From the NCBI GenBank assembly GCA_025175895.1, contig CM045990.1:2542001-2606000 (forward strand): DNA of 64,000 nucleotides. Reading direction: 5' to 3'. Shown piece by piece: positions 10,582 to 21,624 of the stretch. The notes under the pieces were generated by a model that saw nothing but the letters and a program-made list of their open reading frames with translations, was not told the DNA's origin and did not search any database. This DNA comes from Wurfbainia villosa (taxonomy: Eukaryota > Streptophyta > Magnoliopsida > Zingiberales > Zingiberaceae). Positions within the stretch are counted from its first letter, which is position 1. The number at the start of each line of letters is the position of its first letter. A program made the position numbers and the translations under genes.

Positions 10582-12800
10582 TGTTGGGTTTTCGGCACCG
10601 CGGCGAGTGTGTGTTCGAATATGTTTCGTAAACATGTGCACAGCGGAGGAAATAAAAATAATAAATCTAATTTATTACAACACACACACCACAGGCATGC
10701 ATAGTACAACATGTGTAAACATAACCGTAATTTCAAATTTTGCAATAAAAGGAAATTTATACTACGTATACCTGACGTATCATGTGTAGCGGGAAAGACA
10801 TCAACCGGAGCGATCATCGCTATAATCGCCTCTATCCGTATCCACGCTGAGTATCTTCGGGATGACTTCACAAAGTCATGAGCCTCGTCTTCGTACGAGT
10901 TACTAGCCTCGTGTTGAAGACGATGTGATCGAGAGAAGATCACAATCCGAATCAAAATTCGGATTCAAAACGAGTCCTCAAAAACTCGCTTCTCCGGAGA
11001 GGTATTCGCCAACCGTTTGACGAATCCTTCGTCCTCCTCCTATGAGGATTACCGGAGATCGAATCCCCGGCAAAGTAGCCGCTGTTAGAGCTCCAAACGT
11101 CGTCCAAACGACGCTCCGACTCAAAGAAAGCAAGCTGTCCAGAAAACTGGACAGCTTGGTGGAGGAGTTTGCGCCGGCCAAAGAGAAGAGGGCCAGCAAG
11201 TCCTTGGTCATCGGAACCAAGGAGGATCACCGGAGGGTCGCCGGAGGATAGCCGACTGAAGCTTGGACGCCGGCAACAAGCTTGGACGGTGACACAAGGG
11301 TGGGCAGCGGCTAGGGTTGGGCGCCGACCACAAGAGGAGAGGGAGAGGGTGGGCGGTAACTATGGGTTGCTTGGATTAGGTTTTCACAAAACCCTTAAGC
11401 CCTATTTTATAGAGAACAAATTCTACTAATGGTTATCGGATCATAACCAAAAGCCCGTTAACCCGCTCCATTAATTTAAGTTAAAATAAACTAAACCGAT
11501 TTGGTCTATTTTAAGTTAAAATGAACTGAACCAACTTTGGTTCATTCGTTTAAAACAAACCAAACCCCTTTGGTTTATTCTCCACCATTGGATTAGAACC
11601 AAACCAATTTGGTTCATCCATCATGTCTTCATAAGACATGGCCCATCCACGCTTCCATTTCGACTAAAATGATTTCATGCTCGCTCCTTATTTGGTCCAA
11701 CCAAACCTAGTTTCTCTCGGTCTGAGAATCTCATTCTCAAGCTCGTTTTAAATCCTTCGGATTACGCTCGTTGTGTGTGTGACCAAATAGGTTCTCGGTT
11801 TATGTTGGTCATCTATAATTAACCATTAATTATAGAACGATCATGAGTGGCACCTAGTAGTACATCATGATCTCCAATTAATCGAAAAGATCAACGGTTG
11901 ATCCAGAACTATTTCTGAAACCCTTCAGCAGCTACAATGAATCGTGCCCCATTCCCTTCACTCATCTTATACCCACTCGGTTCAGGACATGGTCTATTGT
12001 GTCAGTCCCCACTAGGTTGACTACGTCACACCTAGCCCAAGTATCATTTCCTCGTCCTACGGATTCTAGTTACTGCACATGTATCCAAGAGTACCTTACT
12101 CTAAACATGTAATGCTTTGGCCAAAGACTTTAGTAACAATCCGACAAGAGGCCATGGGTATACATCTCCTCTCAAGGAGTGGTGAATCCTTTATAGGCTA
12201 TTCAAACACCTTCGATCACTTCGACTTATACCCAATCATCCCGGGTCCACATCTCCTCAGAGATGCTTGCTTAAGAAGTCAAAGCATAAGTCTTTATGAT
12301 TAAGATGACTTGAATACCGTAAGTTAAAGGAACATCGCACTTAAGATGCATTAAGAACTTCATTGACATATCTATATATGTAGAGAACCATATGAAGTCT
12401 TACGGCTGGTCACTCCAAAGAACTAGTTACCATAACTAGCATTCACGATTAACTCTGAACATCACATTGTCTCCAGCCAGTGAGAATCAGCTGCTTGGAT
12501 ACACCAAGGAGTATACCTCGTGCTAGTCTCGACAGAATCGATGGTGTCCAAATCCATCAATTCATCGACTAGGGATAATTTTGATACATCACAATTACAC
12601 ATGTAGAGATACTCACTAGTTGTGATCCAATCACAAATTCTCTCATGCTGTGAATCGTATCGTGGACATTCAGTAAATGAGTTTAAGATCTAATCAAATA
12701 CATGAAAACATGTATACTCAAATAGTGAATCTTCATTTATCATATAAATGATTCAAACATAAGGCGATTGCCTTAGGACATCTCTCATATATTACTAATA
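10582..12800 (-). repeat. 5' LTR of element A (2.22 kb)
   Basis: The inner edge begins TGTTGGGTTTTCGGCACC and the outer edge reads ATTACTAATA, where sister copies have ATTACTAACA, so the terminal dinucleotide has mutated. It is homologous end to end with the LTRs at 43635-45836, 51425-53511 and 58708-60927. The outer flank GCTTT (12801-12805) is the expected TSD; its partner lies outside the window. Eight bases further right, the 3' LTR end and polypurine tract of D follow, showing that A inserted into D's LTR. Confidence 0.92.
11405..11411 (-). promoter_or_regulatory. TATA box of element A LTR
   Basis: The minus strand reads CTCTATAAAATAGG. It is conserved in position in B and C and is followed in sense by a pyrimidine-rich transcribed leader. 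Confidence 0.7.
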
Positions 12801-12813
12801 GCTTTTACTAACA

Positions 12814-12825
12814 ATCTCCCACTAG
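12814..12825 (-). other. Polypurine tract of element D
   Basis: The minus strand reads CTAGTGGGAGAT immediately before the LTR remnant. Confidence 0.8.
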
Positions 12826-12827
12826 CA

Positions 12828-13553
12828 CTAGTGCCAATCACCGTAGTATCTAATACCCAATGACCTAGTGTGACCATCATACTTTTTCTGTGCCAAAGCC
12901 TTGGTCAAGGGATCTGTGATGTTAGCCTCTGTGGGTACTCTGCAAATTTTAACATCTCCTCTCTCGATAATCTCTCGAATGAGATGGAAGCATCGCAGTA
13001 TGTGTTTGGTCCGCTGGTGTGAGCGAGGTTCCTTAGCCTGCGCAATCGCTCCATTGTTGTCACAATAGAGCTCTATAGGATATGATATGCTAGGAACCAC
13101 CCCAAGCTCAGTAATGAACTTGCGGATCCAAACTGCCTCCTTTGCTGCCTCTGACGCAGCGATATACTCGGCTTCTGTTATAGAATTAGCAACTATGTCC
13201 TGCTTAGAACTCTTCTAGCTCACAGCATCACCATTCAAGCAAAACACGAACCCTGACTGCGATCTATAATCATCCTGGTCAATTTGGAAGCTGACATCTC
13301 TGTAACCCTTTACAGCTAGCTCCTCGTCGCCTCCAAATATCAAGAAATATTCTTTAGTCCTTCTCAAATACTTAAGAATATTCTTGACTGCTATCCAGTG
13401 ATGCTCACCTGGATCTGACTTGTATCTACTCGTCATGCTCAATGCATACGAGACATCAGAACGAGTACACAACATGATGTACATGATAGATCCTATAGCA
13501 GATGCATAAGAGATCTTATCCATGCGGTCTCTCTCCTCTCTAGAAGAGGGACT
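12828..13553 (-). pseudogene. pol: Element D RT C-terminus and RNase H (broken)
   Basis: The block from MDKISYASAIGSIMY to RSQSGFVFCLNGDAVS (13523-13215) runs into a stop where the family has Trp (AVSWKSSKQ). Degraded TTEAEYIAASEAA-like sequence follows. An open piece with IELYCDNNGAIAQAKEPRSHQR and DPLTKALAQKK ends at 12828 with GIRYYGDWH. These are the usual copia RNase H blocks, the nuclease that removes the RNA strand during cDNA synthesis. The stops make it non-functional without readthrough. Confidence 0.85.
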
Positions 13554-14639
13554 TTAAGTCTTCGAAAGACTCACACCATGTGACATCGGCAGAAGTCCCT
13601 TCTTGGAATTCTGCATGGCAAACCGTAGTAATACCGTATCAATATATGTACTCTGACTTAGGCCAAGCAATCTCTTAGATCTATCTCTATAGATTTTGAT
13701 GCCTAGAATACAAGCTGTTTCACCTAAGTCCTTCATTAAGAAGCACGTCCCCAGCCAAGTCTTCATAGACTGTAGCGAAGGGATGTCATTCTCAATAAGT
13801 AGAATGTCATCCACATACAATACAAGGAAGATAGCTGTGTTCCCATTAACCCTCTTGTAGACACAGGGTTCATCTTCATTCTTGATGAAACTAAACTGTT
13901 TGATCGCATCATCGAATCGAAGATTCCAGCTCCGAGAAGCTTGCTTTAGCCCATGAATGGACCTTTGCAGCTTGCATACTTTCCCAGTATGCTGTGGATC
14001 TACAAAACCCTCAGGTTGTGTCATGTACACATCCTCGAGTAAGTTTCCATTCAGAAATGTGGTTTTGACATCCATCTGCCAGATTTCATAATCGTGGTAT
14101 GCTGCAATAGCAAGCATGATCCGAATGGACTTAAACATCGCCACTGGAGAAAAAGTTTCATCATAGTCAATACCATAAATTTTCTTGAAACCTTTAGCCA
14201 CCAATAGACCCTTATAGGTATGCGTAAGTATATCCATATCAGTCTTTCTCTTAAAGACCCACTTACACCCAATGGGTTTGACGCCCTCAGGTGGATCAAC
14301 CAAAGTCCATACTTGGTTGGTGTACATAGATTCCATATCGGATCTCATGGCCTCTAGCCATTTCTTAGAATTTGGGCTCATCACAGCTTCCTGATAGGAG
14401 GTAGGTTCATTCTCAATGAGAATAACATCATCATGGTCAGACAAGAGAAATGAGTATCTCTTAGGCTGACGACGTACCCTATCAGACCCGCGAAGAGGTA
14501 GGTCTACCTGAACAGATGGTTGTTCCACAACTCTTTGTACAACAATCTCATCACCCACAACACTTTGTGGTTCCTGTTCAACCTCCATCAAGGCCTCAGT
14601 GCTATGGTCCTTATCTTGAATTTCTTCAAGATTGAACAT
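13554..14639 (-). pseudogene. pol: Element D reverse transcriptase (open, part of a broken pol)
   Basis: 361 open codons. An acidic linker (about 1-45) is followed by RRQPKRYSFLLSDHDD, the RT start (PIGCKWVFKRKTDMD, about 122-136), FSPVAMFKSIR (about 165-175), MDVKTTFLNGNLLEDVY (about 190-206), and the catalytic YVDDILLIEND (about 279-289) with both Asp present. It ends at a stop after SKKGLLPMSHGVSLSKT, before the RNase H part. The LLIGND Gly is Glu here. Confidence 0.88.
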
Positions 14640-14672
14640 ACTCCCACTAGTTTTTCTAGAAACAAAATCCCT

Positions 14673-15626
14673 TTATAGAAAAACCTCAGTCTTTGCCACA
14701 AACACTTTGTGCTGACTGGGAATGTAGAAGTAATATCCCTTAGTCTCCTTGGGATATCCAACAAAATAACACTTATCGGATTTGGGTCCCAGTTTATCTG
14801 AGACTTGATGTTGAACGTAAGCTTCACAACCCCAAATCCTCATGAAAGACATCTTGGGATTTCTCTCTGTCCATATCATATATGGTGTCTTTATCACAGA
14901 CTTGGATGGTACATGATTAAGTGTGAAGGCTATTGTGTCTAGAGCATATCTCCAAAAGGATATAGGAAGATCTGTGTGACTCATCATAGATCGTACCATA
15001 TCTAATAGGGTACGATTCCTCCTTTCGGATACACCATTCCATTGTGGTGTTCCAGGAGGAGTGAGTTGGGATAGAATCCGACACTCAGCTAGATAGTCAC
15101 GAAACTCATGGCTAAGGTATTCACCACCTTGATCTGATCGAAGTATCTTAATACTCTTTCCAAGATGGTTTTGTACTTCATTCTTAAATTCTTTGAACTT
15201 TTCAAAGGATTCTGATTTATGTGTCATGAGATACATATAACCATATCTACTGAAGTCATCAGTAAATGTAATGAAGTACCTGTAACTACCTCTAGCAGCA
15301 ATATTGAAAGGGCCACATACATCACTATGTATAAGTCCTAACAAGTCTGTTGCTCTTTCGCTGTGTCCACTAAAGGGAGTCTTGGTCATCTTGCCTAAAA
15401 GGCAAGACTCACATGTCTCATATGATTCAAAATCAAATGAGTCCAGCAGCCCATCCTTATAGAGCTGAGATAAGCGACTCTCATTTATGTGACCTAAGCG
15501 ACAATGCCAGAGATAGGTTTGGTTCAACTCATTTGACTTGAACCTTTTAGTACTTATGTTATAGATGAGGCTCTCTAAGTCTAGAAAGTAGAGTCCTTTC
15601 ATTAGAGGTGGACTACAATAGAACAT
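14673..15626 (-). pseudogene. pol: Element D integrase (open, catalytic residues present)
   Basis: 317 open codons. The GAG-pre-integrase module with HHCC zinc ligands (LWHCRLGH ... CESCLLG, about 41-82) precedes the integrase core. First Asp in LIHSDVCGP (about 99-107), second Asp in LRSDQGGEYLS (about 162-172) and Glu in NGVSERRNRTLLDMV (about 197-211), so the D,D,E triad is intact. The GCEAYVQ and KCYFVGYPKETKGY blocks follow. It would insert cDNA into chromosomes. The frame stops before and after, so it is a domain of a fragmented polyprotein, not an independent gene. Confidence 0.88.
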
Positions 15627-15647
15627 ATCATTTAAATAAACTGAACA

Positions 15648-15912
15648 TCAATTTTTCTTTATTATAAATGTAAATCCTTTCTTGTCTAAACAAGAAATCA
15701 AAATTATGTTCTTAGTCAAAGCAAGCACATAACAACATTCATCTAGTTCTAGTACAAGCCCAGAGGGCAGAGATAGATCATAAGTTCCTACAACAACAGC
15801 AGCAACTCTTGCTCCATTGCCTACTCGTAGGTCCACCTCGCCCTTTGTCAATGCCCTGCTATTTTTCAGTGCCTGCACATTGGTACAAATGTGAGTTGAG
15901 ATGTTGTCTCAT
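15648..15912 (-). pseudogene. pol: Element D protease C-terminal part
   Basis: Shows LRVGNGARVAAVVVGTY and LVLELDECCYVLALTKNII, the region just after the protease active site. THICTNVQ is readable at about 15880-15900, but the catalytic DTG is absent because the sequence switches to another element near 15912. Confidence 0.75.
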
Positions 15913-15916
15913 TGTC

Positions 15917-16312
15917 CTATATTTTTAGATTAAATAACTTATTTAAGAGTAGGTCTCGTTTACATACCTTAGTGTCAGTCGTCCCTTCATGCAATGCGAC
16001 GGGTTTGTTCCAGAGGTCCTTGGCGTTGATGAAGGGGCCAACATAGTTGAGCTCTTCCTTAGATAGGACACGCTGTAGGATTTGAGTGGCTTTCGCATTA
16101 GCCTCCACTTGTTGCTTCATCGCATTTGTCCACTTGTCGCAGTCCACAAACTCTCCATTTTCATTTGTTGGTAAGGTAAATCCCGTTTGAATTTCGATCC
16201 ACATCTCAACTTGGGTCTTAAGATAGCATTCCATCTGATCCTTCCAATAACAAAAATCATCTCTATTAAAGAATGGAGGTCGGGCGGTGCTATACCCCTC
16301 AAGATCGGCCAT
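15917..16312 (-). pseudogene. gag: E1 gag N-terminal fragment
   Basis: Begins MADLEGYSTARPPFFNRDDF, with the aromatic/basic YWKDQMECYLKTQ block typical of Sirevirus-type Gag, then KDLWNKPVALHEGT and KRDLLLNKLFNLK. A stop follows, and sequence resembling the next residues (ENET-like) leads into D's protease. A normal Gag would continue through a linker and zinc knuckles, all missing here. Confidence 0.8.
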
Positions 16313-16478
16313 TCAAATAACCTTGTAAAAAAAAAGCACGAAAACACAAGAATTTCCAAGACTTTGTCTTGGATTAGTAGTGCGGGAGGAAAAACTTAAA
16401 TTAAATGAAAAACTAAAAATAAGAAAGGAATAAAAGTATTGCTAGACCGGTGGTTGCACCGAATCTGAGCGCCCCCGG

Positions 16479-16490
16479 CTCTGATATCAA
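16479..16490 (-). other. Primer-binding site, E1 (imperfect)
   Basis: The minus strand reads TTGATATCAGAGC against the usual TGGTATCAGAGC; one main mismatch. Confidence 0.75.
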
Positions 16491-16491
16491 T

Positions 16492-17545
16492 TGATGGATC
16501 GAGAAAATGCTAGAGGGGGTGAATAACATTCAAAAAATCTCTCTTTTCATCGTCGTTAAAACAAAGTGCATAGAGGAAAGTAAAGAAAAGACAAAGTAGA
16601 CACCTTTCTTTTTTACTTGGTTCATAACCGAATGGTTGCTAGTCCAAGGCCCCACGATCCTAGACCGCTTTCGATGGGCAATCCACTAGAAGGGTCTCTT
16701 CCTCGTTGGAGGTAAGAGACAACGATTACAAAAGAAAAGTAGAGGAAGAGGCAACAATCCTACCTCTCCTCTTTGCAATTAAGAAACACAAGAGTAAAGA
16801 CAAGAGCTATAACAAAAGATTACCGACTTAAAGGAGATGAAGTTGCATGCGTTGTCGGCATTACAACGGCGTTGCGTTGTCGAGGAGAGCTTGTATTCAC
16901 CAGAGCACTTTGAGAGCCTTTTTAGATGATAGAAAGGGGTGAAATGCCTCTTCTTTTATAAACCTTTGAGCTATAGTTAGTTGAGATCTAGATTTGGGGC
17001 AAAGCTCCACCTCACTCCACTTTGAGTGAATCTTATCTTGACTCTCCTCGAAGTGAACAGCTTGACCAGTAGTCTACTGATGGTAAGTTCAGTCGACTGC
17101 CATTAGCCTCTAGTTGATTGTCAGCTTGATCACTCACCTGCAATACAAGGTTAGCACAGAATACTTCATTGATGGTAAATTTGACGGTTCCTTACCGTAT
17201 GACCTCGACCTATACCTTCCTTCGGAAGTCTTAGTCAGATCACTGCCTATGGTTGTCCTCATACAAAGGACACGACCTTACCATCACTTCGCACCCGGTG
17301 CTTACCATTGGTCCTCCTAACCTATCGCTTAGCGTTCGACCACCACCGAGGTTCCTCGACTCCCCGAGGTTCTCCTGGTGTCACTCGACTACCGAGGTTT
17401 CGCGTCCCGAGATTCTCCTGGTAGCATAACTTAATACACTACCTGCACACTCAACACGACATGTTAGATAACAATAGTGACTTAAACTTGAACCTTTGCC
17501 ATTATCAAAATCTAGGTTCGATTATTTGGTACCCCTGCACCAACA
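16492..17545 (-). repeat. 5' LTR of E1 (1.05 kb)
   Basis: Starts TGATGGATCGAGAAAATGC and ends CCTGCACCAACA. A minus-strand TATA box (TATAAAAGAAGAGG) lies at 16954-16960. It aligns with LTRs K (36423) and E2 (39260). Confidence 0.87.
16954..16960 (-). promoter_or_regulatory. TATA box of E1 LTR
   Basis: TATAAAAGAAGAGG on the minus strand, conserved at 39724-39730 in E2 and 36877-36883 in K. Confidence 0.65.
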
Positions 17546-18011
17546 CTAATATTTTGTCATCCAAATTATTTTTGCTCAATAATAACGGATACATTAATAT
17601 GATTAATGAGAATCCATATCTCGTGAAATGGTTGGCGACATCTTAATCACTGAAATGGATGACGTTTCACTGTGGCGAATAAAAGCAATTTAATGGTTTT
17701 TATTCAGCCAACTAGGGAGATCCTCCTATAAAGGGGGCCTAGTCTTTGAGCAAAAAAGTGACGAGAAATCTTCCACCTATGTTCCCCTCTCTCTTTCTCT
17801 CTCTGTCGAGTACTTCTTTCACTCGGCATAACACCTGTGATAACACTAAGGTGCATTTCAGTTTGCTACAATAACTACTGATTGGTGGAGACCATGAATT
17901 TTCCATTGTATCCTGAGAAACAGATGATCCACTACAACCTCGAAGCACCTCAGAAGTGGTATCATAGACACTTGTGTTTTAACATAGGTCATATGTTCGT
18001 AGAGTTTTTAT
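17546..18011 (+). other. Spacer with a possible plus-strand LTR end
   Basis: No gene. CCTATAAAGGGGG at 17725-17737 is TATA-like, a CT-rich tract follows (17788-17808), and TGGTATCATAGAC at 17957-17969 resembles a primer site. These three in order suggest a decayed plus-strand LTR and leader, but I cannot find its partner. Confidence 0.3.
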
Positions 18012-19282
18012 TGTCGAGGATCCTTGGATGGCTAGAGGGGAGTGAATAACCTCTTTTTATTTCTATAAGATGTTAGCTGAAGCAAAACGATAATGCAATT
18101 AAAAAGAAATCAAAAGATAATGCAAATAAAGGAGTTTAACGTGGTTCGGAGATGACACTCCTATTTTATGGCAATCCATAAGGTGGATCAACCCTAGCAA
18201 GCCTTCACTAAAAATCTCCTTTTGATGATCACACCAAGGTGGAGAAGCCTTCTTACAATCAACTCTTCTTCTTATAAGATGATGGAAGTAAATTAGAGAA
18301 GAAGAGATTAAAACACACTAAAAAACTTGAGAAGACTTGGTGAGCTTGAGAGTAAAGTTTGGAATGAGAGCACTAGCCCTCTCAAGCTCCCCAAGGTCTT
18401 CTTTTATAGAGACAAGGCTATTTTTCCTGTTGAGATTGCAGCAGTCGATTGCTATTGTTTCTTGACCTAATCTAATGACTTCTGCTTTGATTTGTGGTCA
18501 TCACGGCTCGATGGAACTCGATCGATCACGACCGATCGATCCATCGATCATTGTTTCAAGCAATCAGTCAACTCAAAATGTTTTTATGCCTGTGTCCACC
18601 TCAATCAGTCGACTGCCCTCCATGGCAGTCGACTAATCATGAAGGAAGTCGATTGCTCAAGGCTGGCAGTCAACTTTTGGTGGCACAAAGCTTGATTAGC
18701 TACTCGACCCGGTCGGGTCATAACCATTGTTCGCCTTCTAAACCCTCGAGTCGAGAACTTCGAGACCCGGATCGGCAGGACATGACCCCAATCGACTGGC
18801 ATACTTCAAGTATGATCAATTCATACTTCAAACCAACACCCTAGACCTAGACTCAACCTTCTAGCTCTTCCTTCAGCCTTGCGCCTCCAAGATCCCTTCG
18901 AGTCTGCGACTCCTTCATCCTTGTGCTTTCCTTCAAGAGCTTCTCTCGGTTTCATCATGTTTCGGATTTCTCCTTTGCCAAAGTCCGCTTGGACTTTACG
19001 CCACCAAGACTACATGCTTGGACTTACACTGCCAAAATCTTGCCTTTGGACTTCCTTTGCCAAGGTCCGCTTGGACTTTACGTCGCTAAGACTAAATGCT
19101 GCCAAGACCTTCCCTTGGACTTCCCTTGCCAAGATCACACTTCGATTTTTCTTTACCAAGTCTTCACATTTGGATTTTCCTGTCACTTAACACATTCACA
19201 GTTAGATCACAAATATTATCTAACTATAAATGATTATCCAAACATCAAAATACATAAATGCTTGGGCATTATTGCACCAACA
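18012..19282 (-). repeat. 3' LTR of F (1.27 kb)
   Basis: Starts TGTCGAGGATCCTTGGATGG and ends ATTGCACCAACA. TATA box on the minus strand at 18402-18408. At about 18605-18640 two AGTCGACTGCC arms flank CATGG, matching the inverted repeat in the TR-GAG LTR. A tract of GATCGATC words (18500-18550) lies just before it. Confidence 0.87.
18402..18408 (-). promoter_or_regulatory. TATA box of F LTR
   Basis: The minus strand reads TCTATAAAAGAAGACC, about 200 bp downstream of the palindromes in element sense. Confidence 0.65.
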
Positions 19283-20346
19283 ATCTTTCCCTTTTTTATG
19301 GTTGACAATCATTTAAGTTAAGTCTTGAAATATGTAATAAATAAAAACATCATATATCCCAATATGAATTCTAACTTAAAGTCTCCCTTCTCCCCCTTTG
19401 ACACACATCAAAAAGAGAAAGGGACATAGAAAATAAGTTCATTTGATGAGTAAAATTCGTTATGCTTTGAACTAAGGTATAAAATAGACATAAAGCTCCC
19501 ACTTAATCCAAGACATAAAGTATCATGTGTGAATTATATGTTGAGCAAAGTATGAAATCATAGGTAAGAAATATATTCTAACTTTGCACCAACAATAAAC
19601 ATTATGAATATAGATTTTGGGATGAAAATATCATAAGAAAACTCCCTCTAAATCAATGCATCAATTAGTCATATTCCCCCTTATTTGCTGCACTTATCAT
19701 ACCATAGGGTTAGGACACCTAAGATTGAAGTTTAGGCAAGTAAATAAGGATGATTTACAGAAAAATTAGTGTGTCAGTCGACTGGACTCTGAAGCAGTCG
19801 ATTGCTAACCCTGAAACGCCAAGTCCAGATTTTCAACCTAACTTCAAAAATACATTAAAAATTCAAGAAGTGTCGAAAATTCATGAAATTTTTTGGACAC
19901 ATTTGTCAAGTCATTTTCTATCAATGAAAAATAATTTGAAAAATATATCTTTTTCATATTTTGAAATTGATAAAACTTTGAAAACTAGTAAAAACTTTAA
20001 AGTTTTTCAAAACTTTGTACCACTTTTGCCTACCAATTGCAAAATGTTTTTCAAAATATGATAAACATAGTTTAAAAGATATTTTATTTGACATTTTCAA
20101 TCATTTTCTTAGAGCTATGTGCATATCAATTGTACACAAGCCTTCCCAATAATTAGTCCAATTAAGGATCACTGTCTCTAGATGACACTTTGGTTCATAG
20201 TAATGCTTCATAACAAGCATGATGAACCAAGTGCATCTTCCTAACATCTCACATGATGTCTAAGTGGATTAATACAAAAATCATAGATTCTTAGGTGTGT
20301 TGTGAGATGCTTAGAGGTATAGTCCTAGATTATGCTATGGGATTAT
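19283..20346 (-). other. Noncoding 3' region of F with polypurine tracts
   Basis: Minus-strand AAAAAAGGGAAAGATTG adjoins the LTR, and further purine runs lie at about 19380-19400 and 19674-19682. The rest is AT-rich and resembles the pol-less elements' 3' region. No gene seen. Confidence 0.7.
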
Positions 20347-21605
20347 TGATAAGCGTGGCGATGGATTGCTACTATCAATTTAATTATCAAACGATCTCTA
20401 TGCCAAAATAGCACAGGGAATGACCCGGATCATCTCTTATTGAAGGAAACGGTGAAAGTCGGCTCTAGAGTAAAAGTTTTTCTTAATAGGATGGGGGATT
20501 TGATTTGAGGATTATGCAACTACACAAGATAACAGGTATTAAAGAAATAAACTATAACAATGAAAGTAAATTCTGTAACTAACAATTAAATGTACTTGAA
20601 GTAAAGGCTATTCTAGGAAGCAATTCATCGAACACATTGAATGTAAAATAACTAAACAATGACACAATGGAAAATTCATCCAATTTCAAATGTAAAGGAA
20701 TTGACAACTATTAAGTAAGTGTAACAAGCAACAAAATGAAGTAATTGATCATCCCATTAAGATTTGCTCGAATAATGGATATAATACTCCAACTACGTTC
20801 GATGAAGCTCGATCGAGTCTCCAGAGCAAAATGAATGGCGAAGATAATGCAAACTCCCAAATCTAGAAGCTTGGTGGTGACTCCTTGCTCTCCTGAATCC
20901 GGTGAAGCTTGGATGATGTTGTCGAGGTGGAACTCCTCAGTGAATCCACAAGACAAGATGATAGTCGGCTGAAAGGTGGAGAACGTTGTCGAATTCTTCC
21001 GATGGAGTGGTTCTTCGTCGAATCCAATGAAGAAATGACAGTGGAGGGTTGTGATGGTGTGTGTTAGGGCTCAAGAATGGAGAAGATGCCCTAAAACCCT
21101 TCAAAATCCATTTTATACCTGCCCAAACGGAGGTTTTTCTCCGCGACATGGCTGGCCGTACCAAAAAGACACGACCGACCGTGTTGCATTCTGTGAAAAA
21201 AATCTTTCTGCTGCTATAGTAATTTCACTGTAGCTACAGTGATTTTACTATAGCTACATAACCACGCCGTGCAAAAAAAGGCACGGGTGGCCATGCTTGA
21301 TTCTGATCTTTTTTCATGATGCTACAGTGATTTCACTGTAGCTATAGTGCTGCTACAGTAATTTGCTATAGTGTCGCGGCTACAGTATGATGCTATAGTA
21401 TTTTCTGTGATTTTCACTCAAATTCCCTATAAAATAAAAGTAGACAACAATTAGTGTCAAGGATATTAAGTTAGCATATATTTGCATTAAAGCGCTAAAA
21501 TGATCCACATTCATAAAACATGATAAAATATGACAATTTAAGCATACGAGTGGATTAAAATGTTAAGGAATGAATCAAAATAATGCATCAAAATATGAGT
21601 TATCA
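20347..21605 (-). mobile_element. S1: solo LTR (1.26 kb) inside F
   Basis: Starts TGATAAGCGTGGCGATGG, ends GAGTTATCA, flanked by ATTAT (20342-20346) and ATCAT (21606-21610), a 5 bp TSD with one transition. No internal domain is present. A minus-strand TATA box (GTATAAAATGG) at 21112-21118 sets orientation. Upstream of it, in sense, lies an array of CTACAGT/ACTGTAG inverted repeats (21208-21400). The TGATAA/TTATCA ends recall gypsy-type LTRs, but the family is unassigned. Confidence 0.75.
21208..21400. repeat. Inverted-repeat array CTACAGT/ACTGTAG in S1 U3
   Basis: At least eight words of the GCTACAGT/ACTGTAGC type, several paired as CTACAGTGATTTCACTGTAG, upstream of the TATA box in element sense. 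Confidence 0.8.
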
Positions 21606-21624
21606 ATCATGCAACCCTAGACCA

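Larger units (their letters stand above)
1..12800 (-). mobile_element. Ty1/copia element A, 5' portion, interrupted and left-truncated by the window
   Basis: Read on the minus strand from the right, this has a 5' LTR (10582-12800), a primer-binding site, a long leader, gag, protease, integrase, and RT running off the left edge. It is split by TR-GAG1 at 1320-7367. The sequence on either side of that insertion continues the same pol reading, as judged against the uninterrupted sister copy B at 55277-55480. It is defective: stop codons, a damaged protease motif and a gag deletion are visible. The RT has the SKKGFLP-type signature and is not Sirevirus-like. I cannot assign the copia lineage firmly (Tork/TAR-like is possible). 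Confidence 0.9.
12806..15912 (-). mobile_element. Ty1/copia element D, 3' part of pol plus a scrap of 3' LTR
   Basis: Minus-strand pol of an A/B-like copia. Only 8 bp (12806-12813, ending ACTAACA) of its 3' LTR remain next to the polypurine tract, because A inserted there. Its 5' end stops inside the protease at about 15912, where an unrelated gag begins. The integrase and RT blocks are long and open, so D is less decayed than A. The lineage is copia, non-Sirevirus. Confidence 0.85.
15913..17545 (-). mobile_element. Element E1: Sirevirus-like 5' LTR, primer site and gag start, fused to D
   Basis: From the right: LTR 16492-17545, primer site 16479-16490, short leader, and about 135 codons of gag before the switch to D's protease. 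The LTR is homologous to that of E2 (39260-40345), which is linked to Sirevirus pol. All parts are co-linear with D, so the joint looks like one element but mixes two lineages. Confidence 0.75.

Noticed and set aside
10952..11429. Open readings in the gene-like leader of the A LTR (also 45056-45466, 58966-59462)
   Set aside because: Present on both strands, interrupted differently in each copy, and located in the transcribed leader of an LTR.
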